This document shows, piece by piece, positions 41,325 through 49,313 of a stretch of DNA of 64,000 nucleotides. Every line of letters starts with the position of its first letter. Within the stretch, counting starts at the first letter, position 1. The notes beneath the pieces are model-generated. The model ran no database searches, was not told where the DNA came from, and saw only the letters and a list, made by a program, of their open reading frames with translations. A program made the position numbers and the translations under genes. The stretch spans positions 1 to 64,000 of the forward strand of contig CAIZQH010000019.1 in NCBI GenBank assembly GCA_903935095.1, written 5' to 3'. The DNA is from an uncultured Flavobacteriales bacterium (GTDB lineage: Bacteria > Bacteroidota > Bacteroidia > Flavobacteriales_D > Crocinitomicaceae).

Positions 41325-43997
41325 TTACCTAATCAAGGTAACAAATCCATCCACTGCCTGCCAAATGTAGGGCTTATCGCATGATCTGAATTTGAGTTTG
41401 TACGAATACAATCCATCTTGACACATCACTCCATTCACTTGACCATCCCAAGCTTGGTTCGGATCGTTGGTTTGAAATATCAACTCCCCCCATCGGTTAT
41501 AAATACTTAATTCCCATGCGACTACATCAAAATCAGTTATTGGTTTAAATAATTCGTTTCGGTTATTCTGATCCGGAATAAACGTGTTTGGAATGTATAT
41601 AGAAAATGGTTCTACCATGACTGTACTTCTCGCTGTATCTCGACAACCATATTGATTCGACACAATCTGGATTGGATAGTCAGAACCTGAATTAACGTAG
41701 TTATGCGTAAAGTTCGCCGAATTAGATGTGTACTGTCTGTGGTCAAACACATATTGATAACTCACTGCGCCTTGAGATTGATCAATAAAGGAAACCGTGT
41801 TTTGACAAACATCAACTTTCTCGGGATTCACCATAAACCCTGCTGTTGGGGAAGGATTTACCGTCACCAAGTCTTGTTTCATTAAATAAAGCGTGTCCAT
41901 GCAGCCATAGAGCTGATTCAATGTTAAACTCACACTATAATTTCCTGGAGTGAGGTAAATATGATTCGGGTTCACTGCGGTAGAGCCAACGCCATCGCCA
42001 AAATCCCAATAATATTGAGTCGGAACATCCGATTGACTCAAATTCACAAATTGCGCAAGGGAAGGAGCACATTGCAGGGTATTGATAAACATGAAATCAA
42101 TGGTGGCATGTCCAAAAATTTGGACGATTGAACTCACCGTATCAGCACAGTTGTCATATTGACCTATAAAATAAACAGCTTGTGTTCCAGCCTGCGCATA
42201 ACTCAACCCTTGCACACTCAATGTCGTTGCAGAACTTGGATTCGCATTCGTTCCAAATTCCCAATGGTAAGCAGCATTGCTCGGACCTGAAACAGTAGCA
42301 AAAAAATCAAATGTTTCATCGATACACAACGAATCCGTATGACTAATCGACATGACTAAGGGTTCTTTAATGGTTACTTGAACTTCGGAGGTGTCAGAAC
42401 ACGTAGAAAAGGAGCTGGCAATTAATTGAACGGTATAAAGACCAGGTGCTGGAAAGGTAAAGGTCGGTGTCGTTAAATTACTTTGTCCAACACTATTCGA
42501 TCCCAAACTGAAATCCCATGAATAATTGATTGCTGAGCTAGAATGATTGCCAAATGGGACCGTGAATCCGATACACTCCACCAAAGGAGGGACAGAGATA
42601 TCACTCGTTGGAACTTCGAAAATGAAAATAGAATCCACATAACTTAATTGACAAAATCCATCATCGGCAATTACTTCAACTGTATGAAAACCAGGTGTTG
42701 AAAAATTTACATTCAGGAGGGAGTTTCCGGTTCCAGTCGCTTGACTCGCTGTAGGATCAAGGACCCAAGTGAGACTAGCAACTGGATTGGACACATTCGC
42801 GATAAAATCAAAATTATTCCCAAGAATACACAAGGAATCTTGGGAAGTCCAAGAAACACTAAGTGGGTCGTTTACAATAATAGTCATGTAAGCAGTATCC
42901 GTACAGGGCATTCCGGGGTTCACGATTAATTGAACGTTGTAATTTCCCGGAGAAGGGAATGTGTAGTTAGGCGCAAATTGCGCGCTTATATCATTGGTGA
43001 TATTCGGAACTCCAAAATTCCAGGCATAGGATGAACCACCATATGAATTATTGACGAATTGGACATTTAAACCTTGACAGTAAGAAAGAAACGTGGGTAA
43101 TTGTGTCTGCAAAGGCAAAAGAGCCTGCATAACAATGTTACAATCGAACACACGAAACAAGAAATCCCGAATGGTTTGTCCAACCAATACACCATTTCTA
43201 TATTCCTTGACGCAAACGCCGACAACAAATAATCCAATCATATTTGGATTCACCGTAAGAACTCCACTAACAGGATCTATCACGGTGGAAGATCCCGCCC
43301 CAAGTGGTTGTTGTGCATTAAACGTTCCGCCATTCCATTGTACCGGAAAATAAGGTGGTGCTGGAGCTTGTGTTGGCTGCGGATTCGCTGAACTTGCTCC
43401 GGACCAAGGAGTTACCAATGAATAGATCAATTGGTCACCATCTGGATCGGTTGCTAAATGATTAAAAACAAGCTCATCATTGTTACAGAGTAATACTGGT
43501 GGATAATTCGTGAAACGTGGACTACTATTTGCCGTGAATCCTGTATCCGAACCTGGAACATGTGTCGTAAGTGTTATGCCTGTATCGTCAGGAAACAACA
43601 AGTTGGTGATATTTGGTCCACGGCAACAACGCTGATAGGACACGTCATATCCACCCGGTGATGGCGGTAAAGTAACGACAGTAGTATAGATGGCGCGTTC
43701 CACACAAATGTTATTTGGTGGAGTTGCACAGGGATTATTAAAATTAATCGGTAAAATAACACTTCCGGGAAAAGGGACGAGTATATTGTCGAAAAATACA
43801 TTGTTTGGTTTATAAATCGTCAACGCAAGCGGATCATCATATTGCGCTCCTGTTGAATTACAGTCTCGGTAAAGGGTAATGAAAAAACGATACTGATTAT
43901 TTCCTAAGTAGTCATAATAAATATCTCCACCAATAATATGCGAAGCATAGGTATTGGTCATCATGAAAAAGGAAAAAATAAGGTAGAATTTCTTCAT
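41325..43997 (-). CDS. PKD-repeat surface protein with gliding-type CHU_C C-terminus
   Basis: An 890-residue secreted protein. The ATG at 43997 gives a signal peptide (MKKFYLIFSFFMMTNTYA) followed by SHIIGGDIYYDYLGNN, so the mature end does not start with Gln. The N-terminal ~290 residues form a conserved Bacteroidetes module (YRFFITLYRDCNSTGAQ and paired Cys). At least four PKD-like repeats follow (YAWNFG, YSWDFS, YHWEFG, YYWDFGDGVGS), then a type B T9SS tail (about 810-890, YIPNTFIPDQNN, ELSIYNRWGELIFQT, DGLYSYKLKF). Such proteins are exported by T9SS and displayed or released; adhesion is a guess. A strong promoter lies just upstream. Confidence 0.9.
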   Translation of the reverse strand: MKKFYLIFSFFMMTNTYASHIIGGDIYYDYLGNNQYRFFITLYRDCNSTGAQYDDPLALTIYKPNNVFFDNILVPFPGSVILPINFNNPCATPPNNICVERAIYTTVVTLPPSPGGYDVSYQRCCRGPNITNLLFPDDTGITLTTHVPGSDTGFTANSSPRFTNYPPVLLCNNDELVFNHLATDPDGDQLIYSLVTPWSGASSANPQPTQAPAPPYFPVQWNGGTFNAQQPLGAGSSTVIDPVSGVLTVNPNMIGLFVVGVCVKEYRNGVLVGQTIRDFLFRVFDCNIVMQALLPLQTQLPTFLSYCQGLNVQFVNNSYGGSSYAWNFGVPNITNDISAQFAPNYTFPSPGNYNVQLIVNPGMPCTDTAYMTIIVNDPLSVSWTSQDSLCILGNNFDFIANVSNPVASLTWVLDPTASQATGTGNSLLNVNFSTPGFHTVEVIADDGFCQLSYVDSIFIFEVPTSDISVPPLVECIGFTVPFGNHSSSAINYSWDFSLGSNSVGQSNLTTPTFTFPAPGLYTVQLIASSFSTCSDTSEVQVTIKEPLVMSISHTDSLCIDETFDFFATVSGPSNAAYHWEFGTNANPSSATTLSVQGLSYAQAGTQAVYFIGQYDNCADTVSSIVQIFGHATIDFMFINTLQCAPSLAQFVNLSQSDVPTQYYWDFGDGVGSTAVNPNHIYLTPGNYSVSLTLNQLYGCMDTLYLMKQDLVTVNPSPTAGFMVNPEKVDVCQNTVSFIDQSQGAVSYQYVFDHRQYTSNSANFTHNYVNSGSDYPIQIVSNQYGCRDTARSTVMVEPFSIYIPNTFIPDQNNRNELFKPITDFDVVAWELSIYNRWGELIFQTNDPNQAWDGQVNGVMCQDGLYSYKLKFRSCDKPYIWQAVDGFVTLIR

Positions 43998-44012
43998 GTT
44001 GTTTCTAAGACG

Positions 44013-44044
44013 CAAAAATAGGTCAAATGTTGTCTTTTCTCAAA
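44013..44044 (-). promoter_or_regulatory. Promoter of the PKD/CHU_C protein gene
   Basis: On the minus strand TTTG (44041-44044), inside the end of the epimerase gene, lies 20 bases before an exact -7 box TATTTTTG and C (44013-44020). The box ends 15 bases before the ATG at 43997, which supports that start over the upstream in-frame codons. Confidence 0.75.
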
Positions 44045-44823
44045 TCTAAATCATCGATTTCGTCTATTGAAAAGCGATAATTAAAATTGGTTTCATTGGT
44101 GATTTTGCAGCCTTCAATAATTTTCCCCTGATTTCCCTTCAAAAAGACCAGCTTTTTTCCGCCTAATTTAAGTGATATAGCTCCATAATAGTTCTCTTTC
44201 GTCGGATGCTCAGGCCAACATACATTGTAAACAGAATTCCCCTGCGATTCATTCATAGTCACTAATATCGATGCAATGATGTCTTTTTGATGGATTAAAT
44301 TGATAGGGGCTTGACCGTTTGGAATGTCTCGTCCGTGACGAAGGAAAAACCGCACTGGATGACGATTTGGGCCAATATGCCCGGACAAGCGCAAAACGGT
44401 ATAGTTTAAAGGTTGTAGCGAACGTATTCGTTCTTCCATTTGAAAAACTAAATGATCTTTATTGATTGACGAAGATTCGTTAACGAGTGTTGAAGCATCC
44501 TCGTAAACTCCTGTTGAACTTGTGAAAACAATCGATTTGACGTGCAACGATTGCAGCAAATTTGACAGTGAATCAAGTGCGCCTTCAAATGGAGGCAAGG
44601 TTACAATCACCGAATCAAAATGCAGAAGCGGAAGCTCATCTCTGGCCCAAGAAAGGATTCCCCTGTTTTTTTCCAAACGCAATGCAGAAATACCGGCTGT
44701 TTTGATGTCATTCAACTTTTGGTCGTCAGATGAGGTAGCCCAAACGCTGGCTTCCTTGCTTTTTAGCGTTTCTGCAAGTGCCTTACCTAGCCAACCGTAT
44801 CCTATAATCAAATAATTTTTCAT
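44023..44823 (-). CDS. NAD(P)-dependent epimerase/dehydratase-like protein
   Basis: A 266-residue Rossmann-fold protein of the extended SDR group (YeeZ-like). It starts KNYLIIGYGWLGKALAETL with the GxGxxG-type nucleotide site (GYGWLG, residues 7-12), and later has SIVFTSSTGVYED and VLRLSGHIGPNRHP. The canonical YxxxK pair is not clear: the region after STGVYEDAS has no good match, so catalytic activity is uncertain. I start at ATG 44823, which places the strand-1 motif directly at the N-terminus. It is divergent from lpdA. Confidence 0.8.
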   Translation of the reverse strand: MKNYLIIGYGWLGKALAETLKSKEASVWATSSDDQKLNDIKTAGISALRLEKNRGILSWARDELPLLHFDSVIVTLPPFEGALDSLSNLLQSLHVKSIVFTSSTGVYEDASTLVNESSSINKDHLVFQMEERIRSLQPLNYTVLRLSGHIGPNRHPVRFFLRHGRDIPNGQAPINLIHQKDIIASILVTMNESQGNSVYNVCWPEHPTKENYYGAISLKLGGKKLVFLKGNQGKIIEGCKITNETNFNYRFSIDEIDDLDLRKDNI

Positions 44824-44909
44824 TCGTTTGTTAAACGCAAAAAACAAAAAAGTGTTTGTTTTTATTTACGGATATCCTCTTTCTGTTTTAAACTTGTGAA
44901 TTGTTGTGC

Positions 44910-44917
44910 TAACTTTG
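44910..44917 (+). promoter_or_regulatory. -7 promoter box of lpdA
   Basis: TAACTTTG is an exact -7 box ending 16 bases before the ATG at 44934. A TTG lies only 13 bases upstream, so the -33 part is weak. Confidence 0.5.
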
Positions 44918-44933
44918 ACCAAAATTTTGTGAA

Positions 44934-46337
44934 ATGGATGCTTTTGATGTAATTGTAGTAGGGTCTGGTCCAGGTGGATATGTTTCAGCACTTCGTTGTG
45001 CACAGCTAGGACTTAAAACAGCACTTGTTGAAAAATATAACACCTTAGGAGGTACTTGTTTAAATGTTGGTTGTATTCCTTCCAAAGCCTTGTTGGATTC
45101 TTCAGAACACTATCACAATGCGCAACACAATTTCAAAACTCATGGAATTGAAATTACCGGGCTAAAAGCAAATTTGACCCAAATGATTAACCGAAAAAAT
45201 GAGGTGGTGAGTCAAACATGTGCCGGAGTGAAATTTTTAATGGATAAAAACAAAGTGACCGTGTTTCACGGACATGGTTCATTTGCAGATGCAAATTCCA
45301 TTTTAGTGAAAGGAATAGATGGTTCCGAAACAACTTTACAAGGAAAAAACATCATCGTTGCGACTGGCTCTAAGCCAAACTTTTTCCCAGGAATGGAACC
45401 AGATAAAAAACGCATCATTACTTCGACGGAAGCCCTAAACATGACCGAGATTCCAAAAAGAATGTTGGTGATTGGTGGGGGTGTCATTGGACTAGAACTA
45501 GGATCTGTTTACGCGAGATTGGGTTCAGAAGTGGAAGTCATCGAATTCGCCCCAAGCATTCTTCCAACAATGGATGCAGGAATTGGAAAAGAATTTGCCA
45601 AGATCCTCAAAAAAGAAGGTTTCAAATTTCACATGGAGCACCGCGTGTTGAAAGTCGATAACGTAGGTAAAAAAGTCGTTTTATCTGCTGAGAATAAGAA
45701 AGGTGAGCTTGTAACACTGGAAGCGGATTACTGCTTAGTTGCAGTTGGTAGAAAAGCATATACGGAAGGACTGAACCTAGAAAAAGCAGGATTAGCAGCA
45801 ACAGAACGTGGTCAAATTGAAGTAAATGACCATTTACAAACGAAAGTAGCACACATATATGCGATTGGCGATGTCGTTCGTGGCGCCATGTTGGCTCATA
45901 AAGCCGAAGAAGAAGGAGTGTTTGTGGCAGAAATGATTGCCGGACAAAAACCACACATCAATTATAATTTGATTCCAGGTGTTGTCTATACATGGCCAGA
46001 AATTGCTGCAGTTGGAAAAACGGAAGAAGAATTAAAAACGGCTGGTATCTCCTACAAAGTGGGAAGTTTCCCGATTAAAGCACTTGGACGAGCACGTGCG
46101 AGTATGGATACAAGTGGATTTATCAAAATATTAGCGGATGAAAAAACCGATGAGGTTTTAGGTGTACACATGATTGCGCCACGTGCAGCCGATTTAATTA
46201 TGGAAGCCGTAACAGCCATGGAATACCGCGCTTCAGCCGAGGATATTGCACGTATATGCCATGGACATCCAACCTATTCAGAAGCCATGAAAGAAGCAGC
46301 ATTAGCTGCTACAGACAATCGGGCACTACACATTTAA
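44934..46337 (+). CDS. lpdA: Dihydrolipoyl dehydrogenase
   Basis: A 467-residue flavoprotein disulfide reductase, the E3 subunit of pyruvate and 2-oxoglutarate dehydrogenase complexes and of the glycine cleavage system. Visible features are the FAD site GSGPGGY (10-16), the redox disulfide GGTCLNVGC (Cys42 and Cys47), the NAD site VIGGGVIGLE, the second FAD motif YAIGDVVRG, and the C-terminal active-site GHPTYSEA with the catalytic His-Pro pair. Length and motifs are complete. No E1 or E2 gene is adjacent, so it probably serves several complexes. Confidence 0.96.
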   Translation: MDAFDVIVVGSGPGGYVSALRCAQLGLKTALVEKYNTLGGTCLNVGCIPSKALLDSSEHYHNAQHNFKTHGIEITGLKANLTQMINRKNEVVSQTCAGVKFLMDKNKVTVFHGHGSFADANSILVKGIDGSETTLQGKNIIVATGSKPNFFPGMEPDKKRIITSTEALNMTEIPKRMLVIGGGVIGLELGSVYARLGSEVEVIEFAPSILPTMDAGIGKEFAKILKKEGFKFHMEHRVLKVDNVGKKVVLSAENKKGELVTLEADYCLVAVGRKAYTEGLNLEKAGLAATERGQIEVNDHLQTKVAHIYAIGDVVRGAMLAHKAEEEGVFVAEMIAGQKPHINYNLIPGVVYTWPEIAAVGKTEEELKTAGISYKVGSFPIKALGRARASMDTSGFIKILADEKTDEVLGVHMIAPRAADLIMEAVTAMEYRASAEDIARICHGHPTYSEAMKEAALAATDNRALHI

Positions 46338-46342
46338 GAAAG

Positions 46343-46696
46343 TTACGCTGAAAAGGCATCAGCTATGTGCTCAATGCTTGTTTGATATTGATTGTGAACG
46401 ATGGACACAATATCAAAACGGACATTTCGATCAATTTGATGCTCCTGAACATAGCGATCAGCAACCGTAATTATTTGACGTTGCTTTGATTTTGTTACAG
46501 CACGCCATGGCTCCCCTATTTGACCAGTGCACCTTGCCTTGACCTCTACAACGACTAAATCTTCGCCATCTACCAAAACTAAATCAACTTCATACTTTTT
46601 AAATCGAATGTTCCGATCAATCAATCGATACCCCAGATTACTCAAAAAAGCCAAAGCCTCATTTTCTCCCCACACTCCTAACTCCTCTTTTTTCAT
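46343..46696 (-). CDS. yraN: YraN family protein (UPF0102)
   Basis: A 117-residue Holliday-junction-resolvase-like protein of the YraN family. It has the N-terminal GxxGExxAxxFL-like block (GVWGENEALAFLSNLGY), the acidic pair in YEVDLV (Glu36, Asp38), and the ExK element VVVEVKAR (Glu51, Lys53), which together form a PD-(D/E)xK-type site. Family members are small predicted nucleases of unknown role. It is convergent with lpdA and divergent from hutI. An AGGAG lies ahead of the start only by chance inside its own codons, so I make nothing of it. Confidence 0.9.
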   Translation of the reverse strand: MKKEELGVWGENEALAFLSNLGYRLIDRNIRFKKYEVDLVLVDGEDLVVVEVKARCTGQIGEPWRAVTKSKQRQIITVADRYVQEHQIDRNVRFDIVSIVHNQYQTSIEHIADAFSA

Positions 46697-46780
46697 TTTC
46701 TTTTTACTTAAATATACAATTTTCCATCCGATTTTCCAAGTGAATCAAACAAGCAATTATCTTTATGTTAAATTCAATCT

Positions 46781-48013
46781 ATGTCTAAAATTCTACTGAA
46801 AAACATCAAGGGACTCGTTCAAGCGGGGGAACAGATACCCTCCATTCGAAAAGGGGCTGAAATGAAACGATTAGACATCATTGAAAACGCTTTTTTAGCA
46901 CTGGAAGATAGCGAAGTGATTGCCTATGGATCCATGCTCGAGTGGGAAGGGATCATCGATTGGAGAGATGTTGAAGTCGTTGACGCAGATGGGTGTTATG
47001 TACTTCCAGCTTTCATTGATGCGCATACCCACACTGTTTTTGCAAAATCACGTGAAGAAGAATTTGTGGATCGGATTAACGGACTTAGTTACGAGAATAT
47101 TGCTGCGAAAGGTGGGGGCATTTTAAATTCAGCTAGAAAATTAAGTGAGTTATCCGAAGATGATCTGTTTGAAGCAGCAAAAAAACGAATCAAATGTATT
47201 ATTCAATCAGGAACAGGCGCGCTGGAAATAAAATCTGGTTATGGACTTTCCGTAGATGGAGAATTAAAAATGTTACGCGTCATTAAACGCTTAAAGGAAT
47301 GCATGCCCATAACCATTAAAGCTACTTTCTTAGGCGCGCATGCATTTCCTCTTGAATATAAAGAAAATAAACGTGGCTACATCGACCTCATTATCCAAGA
47401 AATGTTGCCAAGGATTCAAAAGGAACAACTTGCCGACTATATCGATGTGTTTTGTGAACGCAATTATTTTTCCGTAACCGAAATGGAAGAAATTCTTCAG
47501 GCCGGTATGGCTTGTGGGCTAAAACCAAAAGTTCATGTCAATCAATTTAGCATTCTTGGTGGGGTTCAAAAAGCAGTTGAACTCGGCGCTATTTCAGTGG
47601 ACCATTTGGAAGAAATCGATGAAAACGACATTCAATCTTTAAAACAGTCTGATACGATTCCGACGCTACTTCCAGGCTGTTCCCACTTTTTATCGATCCC
47701 ATTTGGAGATGCTAGACGCATCATCGATGCAGGACTTCCACTTGCGCTAGCAAGTGACTACAATCCTGGGTCCGCACCAAATTATCATTTAATGACCATC
47801 TTGTCTTTGGCCTGTATAAAACAAAAAATGACTCCAGAAGAAGGAATAAATGCATTAACCATTAATGCAGCCGCAGCCATGGAACTCTCTGATAGTCATG
47901 GAAAAATTGCAATCGGCAGAAAATCACCAATCATGCTAACCAAAGAGATTCCATCCTTGGCTTACCTTGCATACGCCTTTGGTGAAGAACATGTCCAACG
48001 AATGTTCATTTGA
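46781..48013 (+). CDS. hutI: Imidazolonepropionase
   Basis: A 410-residue amidohydrolase that opens 4-imidazolone-5-propionate to N-formimidoylglutamate, the third step of histidine breakdown. It has the metal-binding DAHTHTVFAKSREEEF (about residues 79-94), SYENIAAKGGGILNS, the mid-domain histidine segments KVHVNQFS and DHLEE, and the late ALASDYNPGSAP. The set is diagnostic for HutI. None of hutH, hutU or hutG is adjacent, so the pathway is scattered or incomplete here. The promoter area has only a near -7 box (TATCTTTA) 14 bases before the ATG. Confidence 0.94.
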   Translation: MSKILLKNIKGLVQAGEQIPSIRKGAEMKRLDIIENAFLALEDSEVIAYGSMLEWEGIIDWRDVEVVDADGCYVLPAFIDAHTHTVFAKSREEEFVDRINGLSYENIAAKGGGILNSARKLSELSEDDLFEAAKKRIKCIIQSGTGALEIKSGYGLSVDGELKMLRVIKRLKECMPITIKATFLGAHAFPLEYKENKRGYIDLIIQEMLPRIQKEQLADYIDVFCERNYFSVTEMEEILQAGMACGLKPKVHVNQFSILGGVQKAVELGAISVDHLEEIDENDIQSLKQSDTIPTLLPGCSHFLSIPFGDARRIIDAGLPLALASDYNPGSAPNYHLMTILSLACIKQKMTPEEGINALTINAAAAMELSDSHGKIAIGRKSPIMLTKEIPSLAYLAYAFGEEHVQRMFI

Positions 48014-48036
48014 TTCCGTGTAAAAATGTACCTTTG
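48009..48036 (+). promoter_or_regulatory. Possible promoter of the TraB/GumN gene
   Basis: An exact -7 box TACCTTTG (48029-48036) lies eight bases before the ATG at 48045. TTTG at 48009-48012, overlapping the end of hutI, is 16 bases upstream, slightly short for this promoter class. Confidence 0.5.
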
Positions 48037-48044
48037 AAGTTACG

Positions 48045-49271
48045 ATGAAATACCTAATTATCCCTTGTATCATTTATTGCACATGCTTCGTAGCGTTTGG
48101 TCAAAGTTACTTTGCGGATCGAGAATTACTTTGGGAGATTTCTGGCAATGGATTAAAACAAAAGTCTTACCTGTTTGGATCCCTTCATTCGAATGATAAG
48201 CGCTTATTTCAATTGGCAGATTCCGTATATACAGCAATGATTAACACGGATAAACTCATTCTGGAAACAGATATTTTTGAGTTATTCAATGAGTTAGATA
48301 CGCGAACGAGCCTGCCAACAACACTTTACGATAAGATTGGGAATCCATATACCGCAGAAACTGAACCAAGTAAAACGTTTTACGGAGATGAGGACGGAAT
48401 GCCACAATTTTTGGATGCTTATTTCCAACAATTTTGTTTCAATGCAGAAAAAGGATTTATCCCGTTGGAATCTGCAAAGGAACAATTCGATTTACTTTCC
48501 GATGAACTTCAACTTTCCGATAAGCAAATCGTCGATAATGTCCTAAATACGTTTACGCACGATCGATTAATTGAGCTTTACATGAAAGGGGATCTAATCG
48601 CCATCGATAAATTCATGAAGGCGAACATGTCGATTCAGGAAGGACTTTACGAGGAAGTAATTACGAAAAGAAATATTCGAATGTCACAGAAACTTGATTC
48701 CATTCTGCGATCAAAAACCAATTTTTTCTGTGCCGTTGGGGCAGGGCATTTGGGGGGTTCCAGCGGAATCATCAATCTGCTTCGGTCTAAAGGATACAAG
48801 GTAAGAATGGTGACATGGTATCACTCTGAAAAAGCCAGTAAAGATGAATTGAACGTTCGTTCTTTTAAAGAATATATATATCATGATGAAGTATCCCGAC
48901 TTGTCGTGAAATTACCCGGGAAGCCCATTACTATTCTAGAACCCGATGGAATCAAACGAATTGTTTACCGGGAACTGGGACAAGGGAATACGTATGAAAT
49001 TTCCATTGTTCCAATGGATACCAATATAAGCCCGGAAGAGATTGCGGCTATTTACATTGCAACGCCTCCTAATACCTCCATTCGTAAATTATTACTGGAT
49101 GATGGTCGGATTGTTTTTGAAGGATTGTCAAATACCTACCCTGAAGGACTAAATTATGTGCAAATCCAATTTAGCCCAGATTACTTCGCAGTGATTAAAA
49201 CGTATGGGGGGAATAAATACATGCACTCAAACCGTCCAAATCAATTTTTTCTCAGAGTGTGGTTTGACTAA
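48045..49271 (+). CDS. TraB/GumN family protein with C-terminal extension
   Basis: A 408-residue secreted protein. A signal peptide (MKYLIIPCIIYCTCFVAFG) is followed by Gln. Residues about 25-265 match the TraB/GumN (PF01963) fold: LLWEISGNGLKQKSYLFGSLH, LILETDIFE, and the late FFCAVGAGHLGGSSGIINLLRSKGY, with the two GxH-type motifs expected for this Tiki-like protease clan. Residues about 275-408 are an added beta-rich region not part of the family core, rich in paired strands and ending FFLRVWFD. Activity has not been settled for bacterial members. It precedes the AddB-like gene by 42 bases. Confidence 0.87.
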   Translation: MKYLIIPCIIYCTCFVAFGQSYFADRELLWEISGNGLKQKSYLFGSLHSNDKRLFQLADSVYTAMINTDKLILETDIFELFNELDTRTSLPTTLYDKIGNPYTAETEPSKTFYGDEDGMPQFLDAYFQQFCFNAEKGFIPLESAKEQFDLLSDELQLSDKQIVDNVLNTFTHDRLIELYMKGDLIAIDKFMKANMSIQEGLYEEVITKRNIRMSQKLDSILRSKTNFFCAVGAGHLGGSSGIINLLRSKGYKVRMVTWYHSEKASKDELNVRSFKEYIYHDEVSRLVVKLPGKPITILEPDGIKRIVYRELGQGNTYEISIVPMDTNISPEEIAAIYIATPPNTSIRKLLLDDGRIVFEGLSNTYPEGLNYVQIQFSPDYFAVIKTYGGNKYMHSNRPNQFFLRVWFD

Positions 49272-49313
49272 TATTCATGTATTCTTTCCCATTCAACTAA
49301 CAACACTCCTCAG

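Noticed and set aside
43940-43960. The mature N-terminus of the PKD/CHU_C protein contains IIGG, like activated trypsin-type proteases.
   Set aside because: There is no downstream catalytic His, Asp or GDSGG segment; the resemblance is limited to four residues.
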